This document shows positions 1 through 7,930 of a DNA stretch of 64,000 bases, piece after piece. The notes under the pieces were generated by a model. That model did no database searches and was not told the DNA's origin. It was given only the letters and a program-made list of their open reading frames with translations. Position 1 is the stretch's first letter. Every line of letters starts with the position of its first letter. Made by a program: the position numbers and the translations under genes. Origin of the DNA: Acididesulfobacillus acetoxydans. GTDB lineage: Bacteria; Bacillota; Desulfitobacteriia; Desulfitobacteriales; Desulfitobacteriaceae. The stretch is taken from assembly GCF_900016645.1 (NCBI RefSeq), contig NZ_CDGJ01000081.1, one strand, 5' to 3'.

Positions 1-89
1 TTAACAGCATTAGGCTAACAGTGTTAGCGATATTATATTATCTCGGAACGGTTTGGAAGTCAACGCGGCAAGAGAAGGGAGTCAGGCCA

Positions 90-759
90 ATGTCTTTCAT
101 GAAGAAGGGTCGCCGCAAAAAGGATCTCGCCATTACCGGTCTAATGGCAAAGTGGTACGATAAGAACACCCGTAAGTCACGTCTTGCGGAAATGGGCTAT
201 ATGGCCGACCTCGTCAGCCAAGCAGCGCCCGCCGGGGGAGAGATTTTGGAAATTGCTCCCGGGCCGGGTTACTTGTCAATCGAACTGGCTTCGCGGGGGT
301 TTTCCGTTACGGGTGTGGAACTCAGCGGATTTTGTGGAAATCGAGAAGCAAAACGCCGGGGACAAGGGTGTGGGGGTCGATTTCAGACAAGGTAACGCCT
401 CCGCGTTGCCGTTACGGGACGGGACCTTTGATTTCGTTATTTGTTCTGCCGCCTTTAAGAATTTCAGCAAGCCGTTGACGGCTATGCAGGAAATGTATCG
501 CGTCCTCAAGCCCGGCGGAACCGCGCTCATTATTGACATGAATCGCAATTGCACGAAAGAGGATATCGAACAGGAAATAGAAAGAACCGGCATAAAAGGT
601 TTTGACCGCTGGTTTGTCAAGCTGTCGTTTCAGACTGTTCTGCGCAGCGGCGCCTATACGGGCGAAGAACTGGAGGCACTGATCGCCGACACGGATTTCG
701 CCGGCCACGAAATCAAAAAGGGCGGCATTGGCTTTCAGGTGTGGATGTATAAGAAATAG
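90..759 (+). pseudogene. Class I SAM-dependent methyltransferase, frameshifted
   Basis: A methyltransferase of the Methyltransf_11 type is split over two frames. From ATG 90 (after AGAGAAGGGA) the first frame gives the SAM-binding motif I, EIAPGPGY, and the acidic strand VTGVELS, then leaves frame near position 326-332. The second frame continues with DFVEIEKQNA, the PLRDGTFDFV motif and VLKPGG, ending at 759. Adding one base near 328 would restore a protein of about 223 residues. Substrate unknown. This is either a true frameshift or a single-base sequence error; both halves otherwise look intact. Confidence 0.75.
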
Positions 760-968
760 TCCGCCCTTTGAAGACGCAGGTAAGCCACTCTACGGCCCAC
801 CCGGGAATAACCCGGCCTGGGAATTCAGGGCGGAAGAAACGATGTGCTTACTTTTCCTAATAAAGCCTGGCCCGTTTCCACGGAAGGAAAACAACGCGGC
901 GCGTAGAATGCTATTAAGGGGCAATGCTAGAGATAGGCTTCTGAAATATCATGTAGGGGGGTTACTTT

Positions 969-1601
969 ATGTCGGTTTTAGATCAAGTGATTAGGGAACG
1001 GCGTTCAACCCGTCATTTTTCGGATGAGATTCCTTCCAAAGGTCTGATTGAATCGGTGATTGAGGCCGGACTGCTTGCCCCATTCGCTGCGGCCAGCAGT
1101 TCAAACAGATACGCCAGAAGATTTGTTGTGGTGTCCCGCGGTAACTCGGTGCTTTTGAAATTAGCGGACGTGGTCCAGAAACAAGCACAGAAAGCATTTG
1201 AAGAACTTTCCAGGCAGAGTGACGCAGTCCCGGAGTTCGGTGTGAAGGCCAAGAACTTCTTGGGAAGGTTAGAAATGACGATGAAGCAAGGGCCACTGGG
1301 TATCGGCTCAGCCCCTTATTACATTGTCGTCGCCGAACCCAAAGGTATACCGGAAGCTCAGATGCAGTCTATCGCTCATTGTATGCAAAACATGTGGCTC
1401 AAGGCTACTGAACTCGGCTTGGGATTTCAGCTTGTGTCGATCACAGGACAGATGGGCGATAATTCGGATTTCTGTAAACTTGTTAACCTGCCCGTTGGCG
1501 AGTACAAAATGGATGGTTGTGCGATTGGTTATCCTGCCTTGAATCTCCCGCCAAGACCGGAATATCCCAGTGTTTCTGAAATCACAACTTGGCTTTTATG
1601 A
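969..1601 (+). CDS. Nitroreductase family protein
   Basis: The 210-residue protein opens with VIRERRSTRHFSDE, the usual FMN-binding start of nitroreductases, and has the mid-protein APYYIVV strand and the helix MQNMWLKATELGLGFQ typical of the family, with a C-terminal GYPAL segment. Such enzymes use FMN and NAD(P)H to reduce nitro groups, quinones or similar acceptors in the cytoplasm; the substrate cannot be read from sequence. A GTAGGGGGG ribosome site lies 5' of the ATG. It is followed 23 bases later by an unknown gene on the same strand, so the two may be co-transcribed. Confidence 0.85.
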   Translation: MSVLDQVIRERRSTRHFSDEIPSKGLIESVIEAGLLAPFAAASSSNRYARRFVVVSRGNSVLLKLADVVQKQAQKAFEELSRQSDAVPEFGVKAKNFLGRLEMTMKQGPLGIGSAPYYIVVAEPKGIPEAQMQSIAHCMQNMWLKATELGLGFQLVSITGQMGDNSDFCKLVNLPVGEYKMDGCAIGYPALNLPPRPEYPSVSEITTWLL

Positions 1602-1624
1602 CCACAATAAAGGGAGGGACCGAA

Positions 1625-2032
1625 ATGTCATACATCGTAGATTTTAAAAATGTGTCTACGGTTGGTTTAGAGTCTTCCCCTGTAGCAGAGGCGCTGGCGG
1701 GTTTACGTGCTCATGAAGCCCGTTACTTTATGAACAAATACAAGCATGAATTTACGGTTGTACCAGCCGGGGAAAGCCCGGAGACCCTAGATTATGTAAA
1801 CCAGATTTTGAAGAAAGAACGTGGTATTGAGTTTGCGACCAAGCCTTTGGAAACGTCGCGCTTTCAAGTAGAAAATATCAAAATGGCCTACGTTTTTTAT
1901 GAGGATGGGCTTGAGATCAACGTCATGTATACGGTTGATGACCCCAAGAAGCGGGCTGTTGGCTTAAAGCTTTCTGAGGGGATGGGGGTACCCAAGGAGT
2001 TAGAAGGGAAGTTTAAGTTTGCTAGGCAATAG
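1625..2032 (+). CDS. Hypothetical protein
   Basis: A 135-residue soluble protein with no signal peptide or membrane segment. I chose ATG 1625 because AGGGAGGGA lies six bases upstream; an earlier in-frame ATG at 1589 overlaps the nitroreductase gene and has no such site. It contains a Lys/Glu-rich centre and no cysteine. I do not recognise the family. Position right behind the nitroreductase suggests a shared transcript. Confidence 0.65.
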   Translation: MSYIVDFKNVSTVGLESSPVAEALAGLRAHEARYFMNKYKHEFTVVPAGESPETLDYVNQILKKERGIEFATKPLETSRFQVENIKMAYVFYEDGLEINVMYTVDDPKKRAVGLKLSEGMGVPKELEGKFKFARQ

Positions 2033-2070
2033 ACATTGTTAATAACCCTTTCTTCATTAAGAGTTCCTCC

Positions 2071-2634
2071 TTATGATATCAACGATCCAGTCGCTTTAGG
2101 ACAGGGAACATCAGGGTTTAGTGCCATCTGTTCCGCAATACCCTGAATGGCGCACCAATAGGCGATTGCCAGTGCGTGAGAATTACCCTGCCGGATTGTA
2201 CCATTGGCCTGACCTTTTTGAATAAGCAAAGTTGTCGGCGTGTAGATGTCAAAACCCATTAACAATTCTTTAATACTAGGCGGCGCCGCTTCGTTATAGA
2301 ACGCCTGGCTCATTAGGACAAACATTTTCGCGACAAACGGCTCGGTTCGGATGTAGTGAAAAATCTGTTCTGCGGTAACCCGAAAAAACTCTAGGGGTTC
2401 CCTTTCAGTGGGAGCCATGACACTCATTGGCACTGAAATGCCGAGGACTATCAGCGCTTCATACAGCTTTTCCTTAGATTCGAAGTAGTGGAATAGAAGA
2501 CCCGTACTCATGCCGACACGTTCAGCAATATCGTTTATTTTTGTGGCGGCATATCCCTTGCGAATGAACAAATCAAGCCCGGCTGCCAGAATTTCTTCCC
2601 GCCGTTTTTCTTTTTGTCTCTCACGAATGCCCAA
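2071..2634 (-). CDS. TetR/AcrR family transcriptional regulator
   Basis: The 187-residue protein has an N-terminal TetR DNA-binding domain: RREEILAAGLDLFIRKGY, then the recognition helix region VGMSTGLLFHYFESKEKLYEAL at residues about 32-60. The C-terminal two thirds is the variable ligand-binding part. It is divergent from the signal peptidase gene, with about 265 bases between them, and convergent with the unknown gene at 1625. Ligand and targets are unknown; TetR proteins often repress a neighbour. Confidence 0.88.
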   Translation of the reverse strand: MGIRERQKEKRREEILAAGLDLFIRKGYAATKINDIAERVGMSTGLLFHYFESKEKLYEALIVLGISVPMSVMAPTEREPLEFFRVTAEQIFHYIRTEPFVAKMFVLMSQAFYNEAAPPSIKELLMGFDIYTPTTLLIQKGQANGTIRQGNSHALAIAYWCAIQGIAEQMALNPDVPCPKATGSLIS

Positions 2635-2900
2635 ATGATTGAACCCCTATTCATTGAATTTATAATCAATAGTATAGACGCGGATTTCCCTGCTGTCGAG
2701 ATACCTCTGGGTAAGATGGGTAAGATTTTATATGAGTTGGTACGGATGCTCGTGAGGGGCTTGTGGGTTAGGTGGACAGCGGTCAAACCTCGCCAAGCGG
2801 GGGTCCACAGTACATTGCCTCTCAGTGCAATCATCTCAGGAATATGGTATGATGAGAGCATTAACTATGGGATTAATGGTGACAAAGGAGGACAAAGGTC

Positions 2901-3440
2901 TTGACTCAACACAGCAGTACTAAAAAAGCAGTTTTTGAGTTGGTGCAGATCCTAGTCTTTGCTTTCGTATTGTCCTGGGGCCTTCGCAGTACAGTAGTAG
3001 AAGCAATGACGATTCCGTCAGGCTCGATGTTGCCGACAATTCAGTTGCAGGATAGGGTAATGGTGGATAAAATCGCTTACAAATTCTCGGGAATTAATCG
3101 ACAAGATGTTATAGTTTTCCATCCACCCAAGGACGTTAATAACCCTACCGGCGACCTTTGGATTAAGAGAGTCATTGGTTTGCCGGGAGATACTGTGCAA
3201 ATTAAAGACGGCAAGGTGTTTGTCAATGGCAAGGCCTTAAATGAGCCATATGAAATGGCAAAACCAGATTACGATTATGGCCCGATCAAGGTTCCGGCTG
3301 ATTCATATTTTGTCTTGGGGGACAATCGCAATGACAGCCTAGACAGCCATATATGGGGTGTTTTACCGGCAAAAAATGTTGTAGGAAGGGCTATGTTCAA
3401 GTACTGGCCGCCAAATGATTTTGGAAGTCTGGCCAAATAG
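2901..3440 (+). CDS. lepB: Signal peptidase I
   Basis: Type I signal peptidase that removes signal peptides from exported proteins at the outer face of the membrane. The 179-residue protein has one N-terminal membrane segment (about residues 12-33), the catalytic serine S42 in PSGSMLPT, the general-base lysine K89 in WIKRVIGLPGD, and the family box GDNRNDSLDSHIWG. Start is TTG 2901, eight bases after AGGAGG; no better start exists. Length fits the short SipS-like enzymes of Firmicutes. It stands alone with a hairpin after the stop. Confidence 0.95.
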   Translation: MTQHSSTKKAVFELVQILVFAFVLSWGLRSTVVEAMTIPSGSMLPTIQLQDRVMVDKIAYKFSGINRQDVIVFHPPKDVNNPTGDLWIKRVIGLPGDTVQIKDGKVFVNGKALNEPYEMAKPDYDYGPIKVPADSYFVLGDNRNDSLDSHIWGVLPAKNVVGRAMFKYWPPNDFGSLAK

Positions 3441-3506
3441 GGCACGTTTCTGACGAGGGCGACCCCATTCCGGAGGGAGCTATTACCACCATCGCAAAAA
3501 TTCTCC

Positions 3507-3525
3507 GGCAGGGGTCCCCTGCCTG
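3507..3525 (+). terminator. Hairpin after lepB
   Basis: GGCAGGG-GTC-CCCTGCC forms a seven-pair stem with a three-base loop about 67 bases after the lepB stop. Only a weak T-run (TGTTTA) follows, so terminator strength is uncertain. Confidence 0.5.
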
Positions 3526-3526
3526 T

Positions 3527-3705
3527 TTACTTGACGGCGGATAGATCACGTCCTTTGGTTTCAGGCAAGGTCCAAATCAACAATCCGGCCAGGAGTGCGG
3601 CAAAGGCCGGCAGCGACAAGGCCAGGTTCCACCCGGCCGCGGACGAAATAATGAACGGATCCACGAGGTTGATACGGGGGTGAAAATCATCTTTACTTAT
3701 AAAGA
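3527..3705 (-). pseudogene. C-terminal remnant of an MFS transporter
   Basis: Reading the minus strand from about 3705 to the TAA at 3527 gives roughly 45 residues that look like the last membrane helix and tail of a major facilitator: a hydrophobic run (LALSLPAFAALLAGLLIW) followed by TLPETKGRDL, a tail motif common in metabolite/H+ symporters. An in-frame stop lies upstream and no other part of the gene is present. It is too short to work and is a gene relic. Confidence 0.6.
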
Positions 3706-3791
3706 AGGGTTAGACTGTATCGACTGGCAACAGGTCTTTCTGCTTTATTCGACAATAAATTGCTAACCAGGAGTTTTGGAAGGGGAAACCT

Positions 3792-4979
3792 ATGATTATT
3801 TTAGAAAAACCGTATGTTTCTGATTTTTTGCTGCAGACGGTGCGTGACCTGGGAGTCGCAGTTTTGGACAACAGTACCGCCAGGAGGTTGGGAGTATCTG
3901 ATCGGCAACTGCGTGACGAAAAGACGTTCATCCAAGCGTTCGAACGGGGGACGGAATTCCCCCTATACATAAATTCCGAAGATGCCATCCCTTGGATTCA
4001 TGCACACCTGGGGTTCAGCCGGCTGCCGGGCCGGCTCGATTTGTTCAAAGATAAAGCGAAATTTCGCGATTTGCTTAAGCCCCTGTACCCTGATTTCTGG
4101 TACAATGTTGTACTTGCTGAAGAACTTGCGGGGCTCGACATCAATGCGCTGCCTTTGCCCTTGATCCTCAAGCCGGTCACCGGTTTCTTAAGCTTGGGGG
4201 TATTTAAGATCAGCAACTCCCAAGAGTGGGCGGGAGCAATTGACGAAATCGACGGTCTTATCAAGAGAGTGCGCCGGCAGTATCCGGCGGAAGTGGTTAA
4301 TTTCCGGAAGTTTCTCATTGAGAGGTATGTGCAAGGTGAGGAATATGCCATCGACGCCTATTTTAATGCCTCGGGCCGACCTGTAATTCTCAACATCCTG
4401 CAGCATGAGTTTGCCACCGCCGCGGATGTCCGTGACCGTCTCTATTACACCTCGAAAGGGATCATTCAAGGCAACCTGACTCGCTTTCAACACTTCCTGG
4501 ATCGGATCGGTGAACTCACACCCCTTGAAAACTTGCCCCTGCACATCGAAGTGCGTGTGACGCCAACGGGAGAAATCTATCCGATTGAGTTTAACCCGAT
4601 GCGCTTTGCCGGCTGGTGCACGACCGACATCGCCTCTTATGCTTATGGGATCAATGTTTACGAATACTTTTGGCAGGACAAGGAACCAAATTGGTCAGAG
4701 TGCCTAGACGGTAAGGAAGGCAAGGTCTATAGCATCGTCGTAGGGGACGTTCCCAAGGAGCAACGGCAGGAAGAAATGACTGGTATCGATTATGAGGGCT
4801 TCGCCTCGCGTTTTAGCAAAGTCTTGGCTCTTCGCAAGCTTGATTATCGCGAGTATGGGCTCTTTGCCTTTGCCTTTATTGAAACCGGTGAGAATCGGCG
4901 CCAAGAGCTGGACTGGGTACAACACACGGATTACCGCGAATTTATGATTCATAATGAGCCTCGGTTTGGCCAAAAGTAA
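3792..4979 (+). CDS. ATP-grasp domain protein
   Basis: A 395-residue soluble protein with an ATP-grasp core: LPLILKPVTGFLSLGVFKI (ATP-binding lysine strand, about residues 120-138), FLIERYVQGEEYAIDAY (about residue 176 on), and the metal-binding end IEVRVTPTGEIYPIEFNPMRF with E/N ligands near residue 265. Such enzymes join a carboxylate to an amine or other nucleophile at the cost of ATP. The substrate is not evident; no biosynthetic partner lies next to it. AAGGGGAAA precedes the ATG. It appears complete. Confidence 0.8.
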   Translation: MIILEKPYVSDFLLQTVRDLGVAVLDNSTARRLGVSDRQLRDEKTFIQAFERGTEFPLYINSEDAIPWIHAHLGFSRLPGRLDLFKDKAKFRDLLKPLYPDFWYNVVLAEELAGLDINALPLPLILKPVTGFLSLGVFKISNSQEWAGAIDEIDGLIKRVRRQYPAEVVNFRKFLIERYVQGEEYAIDAYFNASGRPVILNILQHEFATAADVRDRLYYTSKGIIQGNLTRFQHFLDRIGELTPLENLPLHIEVRVTPTGEIYPIEFNPMRFAGWCTTDIASYAYGINVYEYFWQDKEPNWSECLDGKEGKVYSIVVGDVPKEQRQEEMTGIDYEGFASRFSKVLALRKLDYREYGLFAFAFIETGENRRQELDWVQHTDYREFMIHNEPRFGQK

Positions 4980-5230
4980 GATACCGTGTTCTAGGAATAT
5001 CTGGATGTAAAAGCGGCCAGGGTATGGAATGGAGTGGGGTCGAGTGGTAACCCTTGGCCGCCAAGCAAGGATTGTAAGACGTAACTCTCTGGGGTAAAAT
5101 TATGTATGTAGTGGCGCGTAGGCATCAGGGTTGTATGAAGTTAAGGGACATTGAGCCTTTGACCGCTATTTGAGCACGCGCTAGTGACTGATTGACAGGG
5201 GTGCCGCATGAAGGGGGAGGGGGACATATC

Positions 5231-5689
5231 ATGGGTGATTTTAGCGGACCCGAAGTTCATATTGATAAGAATGGGATATGGTATGCCGACGGGGTGGAGA
5301 TGGTCAATGAGGAAATTATAAAGTTATTTGCGTCCCATCTTACAAAAGACGATTATGGCAAATATCAAATCAACTGGCGGAATCAATTATACCCTGTCAG
5401 TGTGGAGGACGCTCCTTTTTTTGTCCAATCGGTAAGCGAACAGGTTGGTCAGCCCATGATACAGCTCTATGACGGCAGGAAACTCCCCCTGCCCTTGGGT
5501 TGTATTGTCATGAAAGAGAATATCCCCTACATCTCATTATTCTGGCAGTATGACACCAAGTTGTCGCGTGCTTCCTATTGTGAGTTATGCAAAAACCTGA
5601 TCGAGCGGGATGGACGTTACTTTATCAGATACGGAGACAATGAATGGCTCATTGAAGAAGTCGAAAGGGACAGGCTGGAGCGCTTTTAG
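5231..5689 (+). CDS. DUF1285-like hypothetical protein
   Basis: A 152-residue soluble protein. The N-terminal stretch IDKNGIWYADGVEMVNEEIIKLFASHL followed by a short charged loop and VEDAPFFVQSV resembles the DUF1285 pattern (a small beta-rich domain of unknown role). A late CELCKNLIE motif carries two cysteines. ATG 5231 was chosen for the GGGGGAGGGGG run just upstream. No partner genes are near; the assignment rests on pattern memory only. Confidence 0.6.
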   Translation: MGDFSGPEVHIDKNGIWYADGVEMVNEEIIKLFASHLTKDDYGKYQINWRNQLYPVSVEDAPFFVQSVSEQVGQPMIQLYDGRKLPLPLGCIVMKENIPYISLFWQYDTKLSRASYCELCKNLIERDGRYFIRYGDNEWLIEEVERDRLERF

Positions 5690-6225
5690 GGTATTCGTCC
5701 GTACTAAACCAATTAGAGATGGTTCAGCCTCAAGGGATTGTAATCGCTGTCCGGCCCCTTCCATCGCATTTTCCCAACAGTGCCTTTGCCGATCTGAATG
5801 GCGGCTTAGAAAAGCCAGCCCGTCCGAGCCCGGCATGGTGACGTCGGCGTAACCGGAGATATGATATCCGCAGGATTTGAGGATATTCAAAGGCTAAAAA
5901 GGGATAGTGGTTATAGACATTGACGGTATCATTCAAAGCGCCCACTTCACGCCGAAGCTTGTTAAGGGAGGTTTTTGGTGACGAACCTGTCAGCCAGTGC
6001 ATTCCGCCCTCGAACAAATAGCCCTTTCTTCGCCGGCTTGTGGAGGCGCCCGGGATGGTGTGGCTTTCATAAAGTGGCTGAATGTGTATTTTGGATCAGG
6101 AATATTTTTTCATCCTGCGGGAAGAGTAAGTGGAAGAACTGAAATGGGGGAACCCGGCAGCAGGTTAGGGAAAGAATCAAAGCACAAAAATGCAAGAGCG
6201 TAACAGTTTGCAGAGGTTATATTGG
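5690..6225. other. Intergenic stretch without a recognised gene
   Basis: About 540 bases. A minus-strand reading frame (roughly 5890-5780, ILKSCGYHISGYADVTMPGS) looks protein-like, and a second frame upstream of it (VNVYNHYPFLAFEYPQ) could join it through a frameshift, so a decayed minus-strand gene is possible. I cannot name it, and no ribosome site or full frame supports a live gene. Confidence 0.35.
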
Positions 6226-6242
6226 GTCGAGGGAGAATAGCC

Positions 6243-6596
6243 ATGAAGGACTACTTTGACAATGCCGACGTGATCGAAAAGAATCTAAAGTATTTCATGG
6301 AACGGCACGAAGACATATATCAAGCTTATGAAACATATGGTCAGTTAGTACATGAAGAAGGCGGACCGCTCGACCAGAAGATATGCTGGCTCATTAAAGT
6401 GGCCTTATCCACGGGCTGCCAATACCCCTATGCTTTGAGAACGCATATTTTAAAGGCACTCAAGAGCGGCTGTACGCCGGAAGAGATTGAGCATGCGATT
6501 CTGCTGGTGGCTCCGACTGCGGGTTTTCCAAAGACTATGACAGGTCTTCTGGGTTTCCGGCAGGTGATGGAAGAGATGTCGCGGTTGTCACCATAA
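6243..6596 (+). CDS. AhpD-like/carboxymuconolactone decarboxylase family protein
   Basis: A 117-residue protein with the helical CMD fold pattern: GPLDQKICWLIKVALSTGCQY, ALRTHILKALKSGCTPEEIEHAILL and AGFPKTMTG. AhpD-type members use a CxxC pair plus His as a thiol redox centre. Here the first Cys (GCQY) and the His (RTH) are present but the second Cys position is Tyr (CQYPYALRTH), so a classic peroxidase cycle is unlikely. ATG 6243 follows GAGGGAG by ten bases. Single gene. Confidence 0.78.
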   Translation: MKDYFDNADVIEKNLKYFMERHEDIYQAYETYGQLVHEEGGPLDQKICWLIKVALSTGCQYPYALRTHILKALKSGCTPEEIEHAILLVAPTAGFPKTMTGLLGFRQVMEEMSRLSP

Positions 6597-6638
6597 CAAT
6601 ACCCCCTTTCTTGTTGCTTGCTTGAGGCTATCATAAAA

Positions 6639-7227
6639 CTATGAAAGCTTGTCGCTGAATGTTCCAGACACCGGGTCGGCCACTGAAGTTCGTTTTTTCG
6701 TCTTGTGTGAGGCGAGGCTGTGCCCAATCATACCCAACACGATAAGGGCGATGCCGGCACCAGAGAGTGCCGAAGGATAATTCCCGTGCAGAAGAAAGAC
6801 TTCCCCCAATAATGAAAAAATGAGCTCTCCGGATTGCGTCGCTTCCACGGCTGCCAGTTTGTGCATATCGCCCCGGGTCGTATTGGTGGCCGTAAAGAAG
6901 AGAACCAGCCACAATGGTCATCTGCCACATGCCGGCCACCAGCCAAGCGGGGCCATAAGAAGCCGCAAAACAGAGGGGGGCGTAAAACAGGCCGAAACCC
7001 ACGGTGCTCCAGCCCAACCACGATAGGGGCCTGGCTCGCATGGCGGAGAAAAGGTCTTTGAGATTCCTCCGTGCGGCAACGATGATCCAGAGGGGCGGTA
7101 GCATGAACAGATATCTCAAGGCAGCACTCCAGATCCAACTGCCCCCGGCAAGATTCATGGCTCGATTGAGCACAAAAGTAAAGGCGAAAAAGAATGAGGC
7201 TAAGATACCCAGTGCGATGGCTTTCAA
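6639..7227 (-). pseudogene. EamA/EmrE-type membrane transporter, internally deleted
   Basis: Starts well at ATG 7227 (MKAIALGILASFFFAFTFVLNRAM) and runs through three membrane helices to GMWQMTIVAGSLL. At about 6893-6905 it passes, in another frame, into the C-terminal end LFFTATNTTRGDMHKLAAVEATQSGE...GMIGHSLASH, stopping at 6639. Complete members of this multidrug-resistance-efflux-like family are about 300 residues; roughly 100-150 central residues are missing and the frames do not match. The ends are well preserved, so the loss is probably recent. Confidence 0.78.
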
Positions 7228-7484
7228 AGGTTAGGCACCTCTTTCTGACGAAGCATCCCCAGTCATTTTACCATTTATCGTGGAGCAGGTAAAACCACCA
7301 CAGCCACGATCATGCGTATCAGCATAATGCTTGTGCACATCATCCTGATGCTTAGGTAAGGTCGTGCCGCTTCGGGGCTGGGAGGATACGATTTCGTGAG
7401 GCTTAGCGAAACGGCCTTTCCCCGATCTAATTCAGGATAAATGCACTCTTTGGGACTAAATCGCCGAAAAGACGGCTAAAACGC

Positions 7485-7513
7485 TTGACAGGCCGCAAAT
7501 CTGGTGATAACTT
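7485..7513 (+). promoter_or_regulatory. Candidate promoter of the M-box transcript
   Basis: TTGACA at 7485-7490, a 17-base spacer, then TAACTT at 7508-7513, about 20 bases before the start of the M-box. The -10 box is a weak match. Confidence 0.4.
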
Positions 7514-7530
7514 AAGGGGGAACTGAAGAT

Positions 7531-7628
7531 TCTTCGTTAGGTGAGGCTTCTGCATAGACCACACGCCACTGCCCAGAAATGTCGAGAGACGCTAATGGGT
7601 TAACAGGTATTAAATTGATCAAGACGCG
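7531..7628 (+). promoter_or_regulatory. M-box (ykoK) magnesium riboswitch aptamer
   Basis: The conserved M-box blocks are present in order: CTTCGTTAGGTGAGGCT at 7532-7548, CACTGCCCAGAAATGTCGAG at about 7566-7585, AGACGC, AATGGGT and TAACAGGTATTAA at 7601-7613. This RNA senses Mg2+ and turns off magnesium transporter genes when Mg2+ is high. The 3' half after TGATCAAGACG is shorter than in full M-boxes, so the closing helix may be damaged. A terminator follows at once, and a fragment of an Nramp-type transporter lies downstream, consistent with Mg2+ control of Nramp-related magnesium transporters. Confidence 0.85.
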
Positions 7629-7660
7629 AAAAGTCGGCCTTTCTTGTGGGGCGGCTTTTT
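7629..7660 (+). terminator. Intrinsic terminator (expression platform of the M-box)
   Basis: AAAAGTCGGCC pairs with GGGGCGGCTTTT with one mismatch and a short loop, followed by a T-run. Its position straight after the aptamer fits a riboswitch-controlled terminator. Confidence 0.65.
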
Positions 7661-7692
7661 AGCTATTGACAAGGGGAGACTTGGAGTTATGG

Positions 7693-7902
7693 ATGAATAA
7701 CGATGCGGGTGGAATCACAACCTATTCAGTCGCCGGTGCTCATTTCGGGTTTAAGCTTCTGTGGGTGTTCATCCCGATGACATTGGCCTTGATCGTGGTG
7801 CAAGAAATGAGTGCCCGCATGGGGGCCATCACCGGCAAAGGTCTGGCCGACCAAAGAGACACCGCCCATAGTCTCACTAAGGCGGTGTCTTGTGTAATGT
7901 GA
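7693..7902 (+). pseudogene. N-terminal fragment of an Nramp-type metal transporter
   Basis: MNNDAGGITTYSVAGAHFGFKLLW...VVQEMSARMGAITGKGLAD matches the first two membrane helices of Nramp-like divalent metal transporters of the NDAGG type rather than the DPGN type of classic MntH. The usual leader before the first helix is missing, and after GKGLAD the frame degenerates (QRDTAHSLTKAV) and stops at a hairpin. Only about 55 of roughly 400 residues remain, so it is a relic left under an M-box riboswitch. Confidence 0.75.
7857..7890 (+). terminator. Hairpin closing the Nramp fragment
   Basis: AGACACCGCC and GGCGGTGTCT form a perfect ten-pair stem with a 14-base loop, followed by TGTGT. It probably ended the original Nramp gene, now joined to its 5' end by deletion. 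Confidence 0.6.
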
Positions 7903-7930
7903 GTGCCGCTTTAGCCACGGCCTTTCTTGA

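Noticed and set aside
728..994. Frame of 88 residues after the methyltransferase
   Set aside because: No start site or family features, and it runs into the nitroreductase gene.
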